Assembly (NCBI GenBank): GCA_000433255.1
Contig: HF998225.1
Location: 31,502 to 95,501, forward strand
DNA length: 64,000 bases
DNA from: Coprobacillus sp. CAG:605
GTDB taxonomy: Bacteria; Bacillota_I; Bacilli_A; RF39; UBA660
Direction of reading: 5' to 3'
In this document: positions 37,371 to 46,487 of the stretch, piece by piece
Position numbering within the stretch: the stretch's first letter is position 1
Layout: each line of letters begins with the position of its first letter
Notes under the pieces: model-generated
Seen by the model: only the letters and a program-made list of their open reading frames with translations
Databases searched by the model: none
What the model was told of the DNA's origin: nothing
Made by a program: the position numbers and the translations under genes

Positions 37371-37412
37371 CTGCCAATCAACAGGTTCAACCCTGCCAAT
37401 CAACAGGTTCAA
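37371..37412. repeat. Perfect tandem duplication of 20-22 nt at the end of ung
   Basis: CTGCCAATCAACAGGTTCAA occurs at 37371-37390 and again at 37393-37412, separated by CC. It duplicates the last codons of ung; the second copy now encodes the real C-terminus. Confidence 0.95.
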
Positions 37413-38046
37413 TCCCATTCTTCTTTAAAAAATCATTTGTTTTAGAAAATGGTTTACTTCCAAAAAAGCCATAACGACACGAGAATGGTGATGGATGAGC
37501 ACTAGTTAAAACCAAATGGTGCGGATTTGTTATATAAACTGCCTTTGATTTAGCAAAATTGCCCCATAAAATAAACACCACCGGTTCTTTTCTTGCATTT
37601 AATTTCTTTATTATATAATCAGTCAATGGCTCCCAACCAATATTTTTATGCGACGCAGGTGTATCTTTCTTTACCGTAAGAACGCTATTTAAAAGTAATA
37701 CACCCTCATTAGCCCATTTCGTTAAGTCTCCACATACTGGTTCAATTATCCCAATATCATCATAAATTTCTTTATAAATATTTTTCAAACTTGGTGGTAA
37801 CTTAATTCCTTTATGTACCGAGAAAGATAACCCCATAGCTTCTCCTTCACCATGATATGGATCTTGCCCCATTATAACAACCTTAACTTTATTATATGGA
37901 GTTAATTTCAAAGCCCTAAAAATATCTTCCTTAGAAGGATATATAGTTTCTTTATCATATAAACTTAATACATGATTATATATCTTTTGAAAATTAGGAC
38001 TATTCCATATTACTTCTAGTTCCTTATCCCAATCATTTCCTATCAT
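37387..38046 (-). CDS. ung: Uracil-DNA glycosylase
   Basis: 219 residues. GQDPYHG carries the catalytic Asp, then LLLNSVLTV (the uracil-recognition beta strand), the aromatic and Asn pocket, and HPSPFSCRYGFFG, which includes the catalytic His and the minor-groove loop. It excises uracil from DNA. The tandem 22-nt duplication changes the tail from VDWQL to VDWQG; this is beyond the catalytic core, so activity should be retained. It is convergent with the lemA-like gene. Confidence 0.97.
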   Translation of the reverse strand: MIGNDWDKELEVIWNSPNFQKIYNHVLSLYDKETIYPSKEDIFRALKLTPYNKVKVVIMGQDPYHGEGEAMGLSFSVHKGIKLPPSLKNIYKEIYDDIGIIEPVCGDLTKWANEGVLLLNSVLTVKKDTPASHKNIGWEPLTDYIIKKLNARKEPVVFILWGNFAKSKAVYITNPHHLVLTSAHPSPFSCRYGFFGSKPFSKTNDFLKKNGIEPVDWQG

Positions 38047-38076
38047 ATAAATACCTTCTTTCTAAACAATTGTATC

Positions 38077-38100
38077 AAAAAAGTGCCCTAAAAGCACCTA
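38077..38100 (-). terminator. Terminator of rplI-dnaB-walJ-rlmH operon
   Basis: Minus strand AGGTGC-TTTTAGG-GCACTT, then TTTTTT; it overlaps the rlmH stop. Confidence 0.7.
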
Positions 38101-38532
38101 TTTATGATATGTTTCATTATTATTTATTTTAAAAGTACGATATATCTGTTCTAATAATATTCCTCTAAATAATCCATGGGGAAAAGTCATTTTTGACATC
38201 GATACAAGTAAATTAGCGCGTTTTTTAATATCATCAGCTAACCCATAAGATCCACCAATAACAAAATCTATCGTTCCATAACTATTAAATGTATTATCAA
38301 TTAACTTAGCCATTCCAACTGAATCATACATCTTTCCTTCCAAAGCCATAGCTATTACAAAATCATTTGGTTTTATATATTTACTAAGTAATATCGCTTC
38401 TTGTTCCATATTAGAATCTTTAACTTCAATAATCTCCATTTTATGATATCTACTTATCCTTTTAGCATAATCATTTATAAGTTCATTTAAATAACTCTCT
38501 TTAATCTTTCCTACACATAATATTTGAATCAT
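38098..38532 (-). CDS. rlmH: 23S rRNA m3-pseudouridine-1915 methyltransferase
   Basis: 144 residues, ~15 shorter than the B. subtilis homologue. SPOUT family: FVIGGSYGL is the SAM-binding knot motif, and the C-terminal IYRTFKINNNETYHK is the highly conserved RlmH tail. It methylates the universal pseudouridine of helix 69. It overlaps walJ by 4 nt at the origin-proximal end. Confidence 0.95.
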   Translation of the reverse strand: MIQILCVGKIKESYLNELINDYAKRISRYHKMEIIEVKDSNMEQEAILLSKYIKPNDFVIAMALEGKMYDSVGMAKLIDNTFNSYGTIDFVIGGSYGLADDIKKRANLLVSMSKMTFPHGLFRGILLEQIYRTFKINNNETYHK

Positions 38533-39302
38533 AAAGTTATTACCTCAGACTTTTCTTTCTGACTAGCACATTTAATATCATCAAAATCTACATTATATTC
38601 TTTAAATACATTATGAATTGTATCCATAGCAGCTTCCGGAGTATTATTATGTTCCGATAAGTGCATTAGAATTATTTTCTTCGTATCCACTCCAACCAAT
38701 TTTGCCAAATACAACGAAGCATCTTTATTAGATAAATGTCCATAAGGTCCAACAACCCTTGATTTCAACCATTTAGGATAACTCCCATTAATAAGCATTT
38801 CAATATCATGATTACTTTCAAACAAATACACTGACTTACCTCTAAGTTTAGGAAAATACTTTTGATTTAAATACCCTGTATCTGTTAAATACACCACTGA
38901 CTTACCACATTCACTTAAGATAAATCCTTTCGAATCTTTAGTATCATGACTAGTCTTAATTACTTCTACTTTTAAAGTATCAACATAAATATCATCATCG
39001 TATAACACTAAATTATCATAAGTTTTGATTTTATGTTCCGCTGGTAACTCATCTATCATTCCTCTTGTCATATAAACTTTAGCATGATACTTCTTAATAA
39101 ATTGTTCTAAAGCCTTAATATGATCATCATGAATATGCGAAATAAACACCATATCAATATCATCAATTAATACTTCTAATTCTAATAATTTTTCTTTTAT
39201 ATACTTTACATTAGTGCCTATATCTAAAAGAAGCTTATGCTGATTAGTCTCAACATAAGTTACATTTCCTTTAGACCCACTGGCTAATACACAAACTTTC
39301 AT
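38529..39302 (-). CDS. walJ: MBL-fold exonuclease-like WalJ (YycJ)
   Basis: 257 residues from the preferred start MKVCVLASGSKGN. HIHDDH (HxHxDH) and SHDTKDS, the Asp in YLTDTG and ESNHD are the metal ligands of the WalJ/YycJ family of MBL nucleases, usually coded downstream of walRK and implicated in DNA processing. No walRK is seen. Start: the ATG at 39300-39302 overlaps the M23 stop (TAATG). A longer frame to 39332 runs into that gene and lacks an SD. Confidence 0.93.
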   Translation of the reverse strand: MKVCVLASGSKGNVTYVETNQHKLLLDIGTNVKYIKEKLLELEVLIDDIDMVFISHIHDDHIKALEQFIKKYHAKVYMTRGMIDELPAEHKIKTYDNLVLYDDDIYVDTLKVEVIKTSHDTKDSKGFILSECGKSVVYLTDTGYLNQKYFPKLRGKSVYLFESNHDIEMLINGSYPKWLKSRVVGPYGHLSNKDASLYLAKLVGVDTKKIILMHLSEHNNTPEAAMDTIHNVFKEYNVDFDDIKCASQKEKSEVITL

Positions 39303-40816
39303 TATTTTAACACCGTAAGTGGATCCAGCCACTTATACCCTTCTATTGAATAAGGTTTACCCATTGATATACTAATATGTAAATGGGTTCCTGTAACTTG
39401 TCCCGTATTACCCATAGTACCAATTTTTTGCTTTCTACTAACTTGGTCTCCGGCGCTTACTAAAGTTGAATTTAAGTGAGCATACATTGAATATAGACCA
39501 TTTGGATGCTTAATTATAATAGCGATACCACCACTTGAACCAGCAACACCACGACCAGACGCAATAACTTCACCATCACCAATAGAATAAATTGGTGAAC
39601 CAAGACCAGTACCAGTAATATCAACACCTTCATGAGCGGTACGATTAAATAAGTAACGTTTTCCAAATGGCGACGAAATAGTATAAGGATAATTTGTTGG
39701 CCAAGCCCATTCAGAACCATCATCAACCCAATATCCAATATTACCACTAGTTGTTTTCTTACCACGAATCACTTTTTCTGTAACCATATTTTTAATTACA
39801 TAAGAATTTGCCGTATCTACAACAGCACCTTGGTTAGCATCACCATTTATAATCTGCGTTGTCGTAGCAACTCTTTGAATACCATTAACTCCCGCTCTTT
39901 CAATCTTCTTATAAGAAGTTAATTTATCATAATCATATGTTGTTTCCGTTTCATACTTTATAGTAACATCTTCTACCTTATAAACATCGTAAACCAATGT
40001 TAACTGAGGATTAATCAAAGATATAATAACCTGGTCGCCCTCACCTAATAAGTCATTTTCATCTTTATATTGCGAGTTAGCAACTAGAAATTCCGAAACA
40101 TTCAACTCATTAGCATCCGCAATCGACGCTATCGTATCACCCGGTTTTACCGTATATTCTTCATACTTAGCATTCTCTCCAAATAATAAAAACTTACTTA
40201 GTTCATCAACATCTGTATAAATCTTTTCCTCAGTACTTATATAAGTCTCTTTAATTGAAATATTCTCTTTAAAATAAATATTTAAAATCTTTTGACCCGT
40301 ACCTTCTATTTCCGCTTGTTTATTATTAATATAATTATTATATTCTTCTTCACTAATAAATGACTTAATTACTTTATTTATTGCATCTTCAAATACTTGT
40401 TTATCTAAGACATTTATTCTAAATAACGTTTTAGCATCTTCTGTATCAGTACCTGCAGACATTACCGTAATTGTATAACCCTTAATTGTAAAATCTTTTG
40501 AATCTTTTATCTTATTATATATATCATCAACCGTAGTTATATCATCATCATAAGTAATATACTTAGCTATTGAAAACCCATTCGGGGGATATACCTGGTC
40601 AACATTATAAGTCTCTTTAATACTAGATTGTTCTTGATTTATTAAAGCATATAACTCTTCCTGATTATCTATAAGTCCAATCTTTTCCCCATCTAAGTAT
40701 ATTTGATATACTTCTCTAGCTACATCTTGATAATTCTTATGCCAGCCAATTAAAAATATAAACACACTCGCAATCAATGTTGTCAAAATCGTAATCGTTT
40801 TTGATTTTTTACTCAT
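39302..40816 (-). CDS. Cell-wall endopeptidase with LysM, G5 and M23 domains
   Basis: 504 residues. Membrane anchor ~8-28, then a helical/beta region (~30-210), a LysM domain (~217-270, YTVKPGDTIASIADANELNVSEFLVAN), a G5-like segment (~275-350), and a C-terminal M23 domain with HEGVDITG and HLHISIS. Peptidoglycan-binding and hydrolase modules together suggest a wall-remodelling enzyme. It sits in the origin-proximal operon between dnaB and walJ, where other Bacilli have the HtrA protease; the M23 enzyme here replaces or precedes it. Confidence 0.9.
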   Translation of the reverse strand: MSKKSKTITILTTLIASVFIFLIGWHKNYQDVAREVYQIYLDGEKIGLIDNQEELYALINQEQSSIKETYNVDQVYPPNGFSIAKYITYDDDITTVDDIYNKIKDSKDFTIKGYTITVMSAGTDTEDAKTLFRINVLDKQVFEDAINKVIKSFISEEEYNNYINNKQAEIEGTGQKILNIYFKENISIKETYISTEEKIYTDVDELSKFLLFGENAKYEEYTVKPGDTIASIADANELNVSEFLVANSQYKDENDLLGEGDQVIISLINPQLTLVYDVYKVEDVTIKYETETTYDYDKLTSYKKIERAGVNGIQRVATTTQIINGDANQGAVVDTANSYVIKNMVTEKVIRGKKTTSGNIGYWVDDGSEWAWPTNYPYTISSPFGKRYLFNRTAHEGVDITGTGLGSPIYSIGDGEVIASGRGVAGSSGGIAIIIKHPNGLYSMYAHLNSTLVSAGDQVSRKQKIGTMGNTGQVTGTHLHISISMGKPYSIEGYKWLDPLTVLK

Positions 40817-42168
40817 TAATATTCTCCTTCTTCTTTTATCGAAATATAATTTTTAAAATTCATCATTGTTGGTTCAAATAAGACAGTAAATTTACCAGTA
40901 CCACCTTTACGATGTTTAGCAATAATAATATCTGTTTCTGCATTATCATTTTTTCCTAGTTGTTCTTTAGCTTTATAATAATCTTTTCTATTTATAAACA
41001 TTACTATATCGGCATCCTGTTCGATAGAACCTGATTCTCTTAAATCGGCAAGCATTGGTTCATTGTTTTCTCTTTTTTCCGCATTACGTGAAAGCTGCGC
41101 TAACGCTATTACTGGAACTTTTAATTCCATAGCCATTGTCTTTATCGAACGAGAAATATCTGAAACTTCTTGTTGTCTTGAATCCGGTCTTTTTCCCCCT
41201 AAAGTAAGAAGCTGTAAGTAATCTATTATAACAAGTCCTAATCCTTCAGGTTTTGAAGCCAAGCGACGACACTTAGCTCTAATATCACTTGATGTAATAC
41301 CCGCATTATCTTCAATATACATATTTGTATCAGCAAGCTGACTCATAGCTTCATTATATTTTTTCCAATCAGTTTGCATCATTTGACCATTTTGTAACTT
41401 CTTACCTTCAATGCCACCTAAAGCACTAAGCATACGATTAACTAATTGTTCCTTAGACATTTCCAAGTTGAATATGGCAATAGCTTTTTTCGTTGTCATT
41501 GCAGCATGGGTCGCAATATTTAACGCAAAGGCTGTTTTTCCCATACCGGGACGAGCCGCAATAACTATCATTTCACCTTCATGTAAACCACTAGTGGCTT
41601 TATCTAAATCAATAAAACCAGTCTCTAACCCCGATATCGTTGATTTATTTTGAGCTAAATATTCTAATTGCTCTTGTGCACTTCTTAATGCCTCACTAAT
41701 AGGAACAAACTCACTAGTTTGACGAGACCTTACAACATCTAAAATATTCTTTTCAGCTGTATCAAGTAATGAAGTAACATTATCTTCTTCCTCATAAGCC
41801 TCCGTAACAATATCAGTCGCTGTATTAATTAAATTTCTAACAATAGCTTTCTCTTTAATAATATTTATATAATAATCTAAGTTAGCTGCTGTAGCTACCG
41901 AATCAATAACCTCAGTTAAATATTCAATTCCCCCAACAGCAGAAAAATTCTTCGTTTTATCTAATTCATCACTAACCGTAGTTACATCTATGGCAATACT
42001 TTGTTCATGTAAACTCTTAATAGCTTGAAAAAGCTTTTTATTTCTATCATCATAAAACATATCTTCATTTACTTCTTCAACTATCTTACTAATAAGTTTA
42101 TCATCCAAAAATGCCACCCCTAAGACTGACATTTCAGCTTCTAAATTTTGTGGCATCTTTCTTGCCAT
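40816..42168 (-). CDS. dnaB: Replicative DNA helicase
   Basis: 450 residues. N-terminal domain (1-~100) then the RecA-like ATPase with Walker A ARPGMGKTA, the DnaB-specific NLEMS and LADLRESGSIEQDAD segments, and KHRKGGTG. The B. subtilis homologue is called DnaC. No intein is present. The in-frame GTG at 42175-42177 lies in the SD (AGGTG), and the ATG at 42168, 6 nt later, is preferred. Its SD overlaps the rplI stop. Confidence 0.98.
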   Translation of the reverse strand: MARKMPQNLEAEMSVLGVAFLDDKLISKIVEEVNEDMFYDDRNKKLFQAIKSLHEQSIAIDVTTVSDELDKTKNFSAVGGIEYLTEVIDSVATAANLDYYINIIKEKAIVRNLINTATDIVTEAYEEEDNVTSLLDTAEKNILDVVRSRQTSEFVPISEALRSAQEQLEYLAQNKSTISGLETGFIDLDKATSGLHEGEMIVIAARPGMGKTAFALNIATHAAMTTKKAIAIFNLEMSKEQLVNRMLSALGGIEGKKLQNGQMMQTDWKKYNEAMSQLADTNMYIEDNAGITSSDIRAKCRRLASKPEGLGLVIIDYLQLLTLGGKRPDSRQQEVSDISRSIKTMAMELKVPVIALAQLSRNAEKRENNEPMLADLRESGSIEQDADIVMFINRKDYYKAKEQLGKNDNAETDIIIAKHRKGGTGKFTVLFEPTMMNFKNYISIKEEGEY

Positions 42169-42177
42169 ATTAATCAC

Positions 42178-42618
42178 CTACTTTGCTAATGTTACTCTTA
42201 TTTTAAATTTAACTTTTTTATGTAGTTCAATCTCTACCATATGATCCCCTAAAGTATCTAAAGGATATTCTATCTTTATTTGTTTTTTATCAACATTATA
42301 TCCTTTCTTCTTCAAGTCATCACTTATTTGTTTCGAAGAAACATTTCCAAAAACTTTATCCATTGTACCAGTTTTAACCTTAAAGATAAATCTTTCTTTT
42401 AATATTTTATCTTTCATTTCATTCATATCTTTAATTAATTGTTCTTCATCTTTTTTTCTTTTGTCAAGTTCTTTATTAAGTAACTCTTTTGATTTAGTTG
42501 ATGCCGCTACTGCAAGATTATTTTTAATCAAGAAATTCATTGCATAGCCATCACTTACATCTATTATATCATCCTTCTTACCTTGTTTTTTTACATCTTT
42601 TAATAGTATAACTTTCAT
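42178..42618 (-). CDS. rplI: 50S ribosomal protein L9
   Basis: 146 residues. [37 protein letters not shown] is the L9 signature. Long central helix then a C-terminal rRNA-binding domain. SD GGAGG with ATG 5 nt later at 42616-42618; the in-frame GTG within the SD (42630) is disfavoured. First gene of the operon. Confidence 0.97.
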   Translation of the reverse strand: MKVILLKDVKKQGKKDDIIDVSDGYAMNFLIKNNLAVAASTKSKELLNKELDKRKKDEEQLIKDMNEMKDKILKERFIFKVKTGTMDKVFGNVSSKQISDDLKKKGYNVDKKQIKIEYPLDTLGDHMVEIELHKKVKFKIRVTLAK

Positions 42619-42645
42619 AGTTACCTCCACTTCTTTTGCTTTTTT

Positions 42646-42651
42646 ATTATA
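42646..42651 (-). promoter_or_regulatory. Promoter of rplI-dnaB operon
   Basis: Minus strand TATAAT with TGG extended -10; -35 weak (ATCTTT). TATAAT is 28 nt upstream of the ATG at 42618. Confidence 0.5.
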
Positions 42652-42664
42652 CCAAATTACAAAG

Positions 42665-42687
42665 AAAAAAGATACCCTAAGGTACTT
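42665..42687 (-). terminator. Terminator of MFS gene
   Basis: Minus strand GTACC-TTAG-GGTAT (one G-U pair) followed by CTTTTTT. It separates the transporter from rplI. Confidence 0.55.
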
Positions 42688-42735
42688 TTTAATATTTTAC
42701 CCAAAACATGAGTATATTTTTTACAATTTAATGCA

Positions 42736-43950
42736 TCATCTAATTTCAACTAATAGCTTATTAATTTTAGAACAAAGTAGCAAGTCTAAAATCGCAATTA
42801 CAAGCATTAAAAATATTGCATAAACAACATCATATCTTAATAATATTATTGTTATAATCACGCTTATTAAAAACTTACCTAACTTAAGCGACAATGTCAA
42901 ATAATTAATGACTTTTTCTTGCTGAGCTACATCGCAATTATCTAGTACCATCGTCCTAATATAATTTTGCAACGGGTCTCTTAAGGCTAAAAATGTAAAG
43001 AAGCCAATAGCAATTAACCCAATACCAATTACTTTTAAAGGGATAAAATTGCCTATAATTATTATAAAATCAGCTAAAGCAAGCATTATTATTAATTTAC
43101 TTAAAACATTCTTATCATTTTTCTTTAACAATTTAGGAAATAAATAATTTGAAAATACTCTTACAACCCTTGAAATCGCAATTATTAAAGATAAAATTAA
43201 CGCAACTTGGGAAGAACTTATTATCTCATTCATATTATACAGTAATAACAATTTACTATTAGACTGTCCTAAATCTATTATTGAATACGAAAATGCAAAT
43301 AATATAAATAAAAGCATTACTAATTTTGAAGCTTTAAAAGATTTTTTACTTTTCTTCTTTTGTTTAAGTTCTTCAGTTTTTGGAACTTCATATAAAAAAT
43401 TTGAAAATATCATATTGCAAAAGCAAAATGCAGTACATAAAATCATTGGTAAATAATTATTTAAATTAAAAATAACACCAGCTACAAAGGAAATAGCCAT
43501 AGTTGTTATTGAATAAACCATACTTGCTTTACTTTGATAATCTAAAAATTCTTTTTCCTGTTTCATGTACTTAAGATTGTTTTTCAAAATAACACTATCC
43601 ATATTCTTAAATAAAAATGCTAATTCATATAAACTTTCACCAATTATAATTAGATAATATTGCTTAGAAAAAGTTATTACAAACGATCCCAAAAACAATA
43701 ATACAGTACCTAATTTAACAGAATTAATATTCCCTATTTTTTTTATAATTTTATACGACAATGGTTGAAACAATATAGTCGAAACAAGGCCAAAAGAAAC
43801 TAAAGAACTTATCTGAGCACTAGTAAAACCTTTAACATTCGTTAAAAACAAAGTATTAATAGCAGCCCAAAATAGCAAATCAGCAGTTAGCCCAGAAAAT
43901 AATGGAAATAATTTATTGCTTCTTATAACTTTTTTCTCTTCAACACCCAT
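42736..43950 (-). CDS. MFS transporter
   Basis: 404 residues, about 11-12 membrane helices with a basic central loop (KQKKKSKKSFKASK, ~195-210), the MFS two-half arrangement. Substrate unknown. It lies between the rpsF-ssb-rpsR operon and rplI, where other Bacilli have yybS-like genes, so it looks like an insertion in a conserved block. Terminators bracket it on both sides, implying an independent transcript. Confidence 0.88.
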   Translation of the reverse strand: MGVEEKKVIRSNKLFPLFSGLTADLLFWAAINTLFLTNVKGFTSAQISSLVSFGLVSTILFQPLSYKIIKKIGNINSVKLGTVLLFLGSFVITFSKQYYLIIIGESLYELAFLFKNMDSVILKNNLKYMKQEKEFLDYQSKASMVYSITTMAISFVAGVIFNLNNYLPMILCTAFCFCNMIFSNFLYEVPKTEELKQKKKSKKSFKASKLVMLLFILFAFSYSIIDLGQSNSKLLLLYNMNEIISSSQVALILSLIIAISRVVRVFSNYLFPKLLKKNDKNVLSKLIIMLALADFIIIIGNFIPLKVIGIGLIAIGFFTFLALRDPLQNYIRTMVLDNCDVAQQEKVINYLTLSLKLGKFLISVIITIILLRYDVVYAIFLMLVIAILDLLLCSKINKLLVEIR

Positions 43951-43995
43951 ACAAAAACCTCATGATTAATATAACACAAAATAATGAAGACTCAA

Positions 43996-44018
43996 CAAAA
44001 AATACCCAAATGGGTATT
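43996..44018 (-). terminator. Terminator of rpsF-ssb-rpsR operon
   Basis: Minus strand AATACCC-ATTT-GGGTATT followed by TTTT, a strong hairpin 20 nt after rpsR. Confidence 0.9.
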
Positions 44019-44028
44019 AAAACATTAA

Positions 44029-44247
44029 TTAGTCTTTAACATATGGAATTAAAGCCATAAATCTTGCATATTTAACTTGTTGTGCAATATGTCTTTGATG
44101 TTTTGCACAAGCACCAGTCATTCTACGATTCATAATTTTTCCTTTTTCAGTAATATATTTAGAAATAATATTTACATCTTTATAATCGATAGATTTACCA
44201 GCACACATTTGACAAATTTTCTTTTTCTTACGATAAAATTCTGCCAT
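44029..44247 (-). CDS. rpsR: 30S ribosomal protein S18
   Basis: 72 residues. KICQMCAGKSIDYKDVNIISKYITEKGKIMNRRMTGACAKHQRHIAQQVKYARFMALIPY is the family signature, with the CxxC zinc-type pair and a third Cys. S18 pairs with S6 and the pair binds the operon leader. Last gene of the operon. Confidence 0.99.
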   Translation of the reverse strand: MAEFYRKKKKICQMCAGKSIDYKDVNIISKYITEKGKIMNRRMTGACAKHQRHIAQQVKYARFMALIPYVKD

Positions 44248-44269
44248 AATTACTTAATCTCCTCTCTTT

Positions 44270-44770
44270 TTAGAAAGGTAAGTCATCATCTGATAACGCA
44301 ACTTCAGAACCCATATTAGCATAAGGGTCTTCACTTAAATCAGTAGTTACAATATCATTAGACCCACCAAAATTGTTAGAACTCATACTATCATTAGTAT
44401 TTGATACATTATTATAATTATTTGCAGCATAGCTACTTGATTCACTAGAAGTACTACGACCTCCTAAGAAAGATACATTATCAGCAATAACTTCTGTAAC
44501 ATATCTCTTAGTACCATCTTGTGCATCATAATTTCTAGTTTGAATTCTACCATCAACAGCAACTTGAGAACCTTTAGTACAATACTTAGCTATATTTTCA
44601 GCTTGCTTTCTCCATGCAACACAGTTAATAAAATCAGCTTCTCTATCACCTTGTGCATTGGCATAATTTCTTTGAACAGCAATTGAAAATGATGTTGTAG
44701 CAACACCACTTGGAGTTGTACGCATTTCAGGGTCTCTTGTTAATCTTCCTATTAAAATTACTTTATTCAT
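44270..44770 (-). CDS. ssb: Single-stranded DNA-binding protein
   Basis: 166 residues. OB fold (1-~105) with [17 protein letters not shown], a Ser/Asn-rich linker, and the acidic tip DDDLPF at the C-terminus that recruits partner proteins. The position between rpsF and rpsR is universal in Bacilli. Confidence 0.99.
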   Translation of the reverse strand: MNKVILIGRLTRDPEMRTTPSGVATTSFSIAVQRNYANAQGDREADFINCVAWRKQAENIAKYCTKGSQVAVDGRIQTRNYDAQDGTKRYVTEVIADNVSFLGGRSTSSESSSYAANNYNNVSNTNDSMSSNNFGGSNDIVTTDLSEDPYANMGSEVALSDDDLPF

Positions 44771-44773
44771 TTT

Positions 44774-45064
44774 CTACTCCTCATCTAATTTAATAACTAA
44801 ATGTCTTAAAATAGATTCATCGATTGAAGCTTTACGGTCAAATTCCTTAACTACTTCTTTAGTTGCTTCAATAGTCATTACAAAATAATAACCACTAATT
44901 TCTTTTTTAATAGCGTAAGCTAATTTTCTTTCGCCCATTTCTTTAAAACTAACTACTTTGCCCTTTAAATCTTCAACAATTTTTTTCATATTGTTAGCAA
45001 CTTCTTTAACTTGAGCTTCTTCCATAGTAGCTTTAACAATGAACATAATTTCATATTTATTCAT
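44774..45064 (-). CDS. rpsF: 30S ribosomal protein S6
   Basis: 96 residues. MNKYEIMFIVKATMEEAQVKEVANNMK and the YAIKKEISGYYFVMTIEA core identify S6. SD GGGAGGTG 7 nt upstream. First gene of the operon, preceded by an S6:S18-type leader. Confidence 0.98.
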   Translation of the reverse strand: MNKYEIMFIVKATMEEAQVKEVANNMKKIVEDLKGKVVSFKEMGERKLAYAIKKEISGYYFVMTIEATKEVVKEFDRKASIDESILRHLVIKLDEE

Positions 45065-45134
45065 TCTTCTACACCTCCCTTTGGTCTTATTCGGTATCTA
45101 AGTTATTTAGATACAAGGAGTAATTTCTTTACTC
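45065..45134 (-). promoter_or_regulatory. S6:S18-binding leader of rpsF
   Basis: Minus strand: hairpin GAGTAA-AGAAA-TTACTC (45118-45134), then GTATCTAA-ATAAC-TTAGATAC (45094-45114), followed by CCGAATAAGACC and AAAGG pairing with CCTT upstream. A CCG next to the second stem, close to the SD, is the hallmark of the S6:S18 autoregulatory motif. Binding would cover the SD. Motif identity is from memory of the published structure. Confidence 0.7.
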
Positions 45135-45141
45135 GTTTTGT

Positions 45142-45170
45142 ATTATAACAAACATATTTTCAAATTACAA
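45142..45170 (-). promoter_or_regulatory. Promoter of rpsF-ssb-rpsR
   Basis: Minus strand TTGTAA (45165-45170), 17-nt spacer, TATAAT (45142-45147) preceded by TGT (extended -10). Predicted start ~45135, just before the leader hairpins. Confidence 0.75.
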
Positions 45171-45281
45171 CCACCTTTTCTTCAAAAGTTTACATAATTT
45201 ATTCAGTTTTTATTATATATGGGGCATTTATCGTCTCAATTACTAAACCATTTTGATACTTACAATATATATTTCCAAATT

Positions 45282-45303
45282 AAAATCGCCCGCAGGCGAT
45301 TTT
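45282..45303 (-). terminator. GC-rich hairpin after ychF
   Basis: Minus strand AAAATCGCC-TGCG-GGCGATTTT; the T tail is short on this strand (AATTT), longer (TTTTTTT) on the plus strand, so it may act in both directions. Confidence 0.6.
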
Positions 45304-45306
45304 TTT

Positions 45307-46407
45307 CTATACATTAAATCTAAATAATACAATATCTCCATCTTGCATTACATAATCTTTACCTTCAAGTCTCTTCTTACCAGCTTCTTGTACAGCCTTT
45401 TCACTACCATACTTTTCTAAATCATCAAAACTAGTAACTTCAGCCTTAATAAATCCTCTTTGAAAATCACTATGAATAATTCCTGCACATTCTGGTGCTT
45501 TCATTCCAATCTTAAAAGTCCATGCTCTACATTCATCTTTTCCTACCGTAAAGAAAGTTTGTAATCCAAGTAAGTTATAAGTCGCAAAAATAAGCTTATC
45601 TAATCCACTATTTTTAATGCCTAAATCATTTAAAAATTGTTTCTTATCATCATCATTCAATTCCGATAACTCAGACTCCATTTTTGCACACATGACAACA
45701 ACCGAAGCTCCTTCTTTAGAAGCATATTCCTTAACCTTTTTCGTATAATCATTTTCACCCACAACGACATCATCTTCCGATACGTTAGCGACATAAATAA
45801 TTGGTTTTAAAGTAATAAAGTTAAAGTTTTTAAGTTGTAATAACTCATCTTCGCTAAACTCTAAATGTCTTAGTGGAATATTATTTGTTAATGCATCAAC
45901 ACATTTTTTTAATACTTCATACTCTGCTACGGCATCTTTATCTTTCGTAGTTTCTGCTTTCTTTTGAATTTTACTAACTCTATTTTCTGCTATCTCCAAA
46001 TCTGCTAGTATTAACTCTACATTAATTATTTCAATATCTCTAATTGGGTCAGTTTTTCCTTCAACATGAATAATATCTGCATCATCAAAACATCTTACAA
46101 CCTCAACAATTGCATCAGTTTCTCTTATATGTGATAAAAACTTATTACCAAGTCCTTCACCAGAAGCAGCTCCTTTAACTAACCCTGCTATATCGGTAAA
46201 TTCAAAAGTAGTTGGAATAGTTCTTTCTGGAACATATAAATTTTCTAAATATTCTAATCTACTATCTGGTACTGTAACTACCCCTACATTTGGGTCAATT
46301 GTCGCAAATGGATAATTCGCTGCTAATATATTTTTCTTTGTAATTGCATTAAATAATGTTGATTTTCCTACATTAGGTAATCCTACAATTCCTGCTTTTA
46401 ATGCCAT
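45307..46407 (-). CDS. ychF: Ribosome-binding ATPase YchF/EngD
   Basis: 366 residues. G1 GLPNVGKST, a coiled-coil insertion, and a C-terminal TGS domain. The OBG-family protein prefers ATP and binds the 50S subunit; role in translation stress. The G4 motif that gives GTP specificity is not the usual NKxD. It stands alone between two hairpins, as in Bacilli next to rpsF. Confidence 0.98.
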   Translation of the reverse strand: MALKAGIVGLPNVGKSTLFNAITKKNILAANYPFATIDPNVGVVTVPDSRLEYLENLYVPERTIPTTFEFTDIAGLVKGAASGEGLGNKFLSHIRETDAIVEVVRCFDDADIIHVEGKTDPIRDIEIINVELILADLEIAENRVSKIQKKAETTKDKDAVAEYEVLKKCVDALTNNIPLRHLEFSEDELLQLKNFNFITLKPIIYVANVSEDDVVVGENDYTKKVKEYASKEGASVVVMCAKMESELSELNDDDKKQFLNDLGIKNSGLDKLIFATYNLLGLQTFFTVGKDECRAWTFKIGMKAPECAGIIHSDFQRGFIKAEVTSFDDLEKYGSEKAVQEAGKKRLEGKDYVMQDGDIVLFRFNV

Positions 46408-46459
46408 AATATCACGTCCTTACTAGACTATTATAATGAAAACCACCAAATTTAGCAAC

Positions 46460-46484
46460 TAAAAAAAAGATAACCGCAGTTACC
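46460..46484 (-). terminator. Terminator of abgT operon
   Basis: Minus strand GGTAAC-TGCG-GTTATC (one G-U pair) followed by TTTTTTTT. Confidence 0.85.
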
Positions 46485-46487
46485 TTT

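Noticed and set aside
39303..39332. Extended start (MAGSTYGVKI) of walJ
   Set aside because: It lies inside the end of the M23 gene with no SD, and family members start at MKVCVLASGSKGN.
45199..45276. 25-codon open segment between ychF and rpsF on the minus strand
   Set aside because: No start codon or SD, preceded by a stop, and length is within chance for AT-rich DNA; may be a relic but unsupported.
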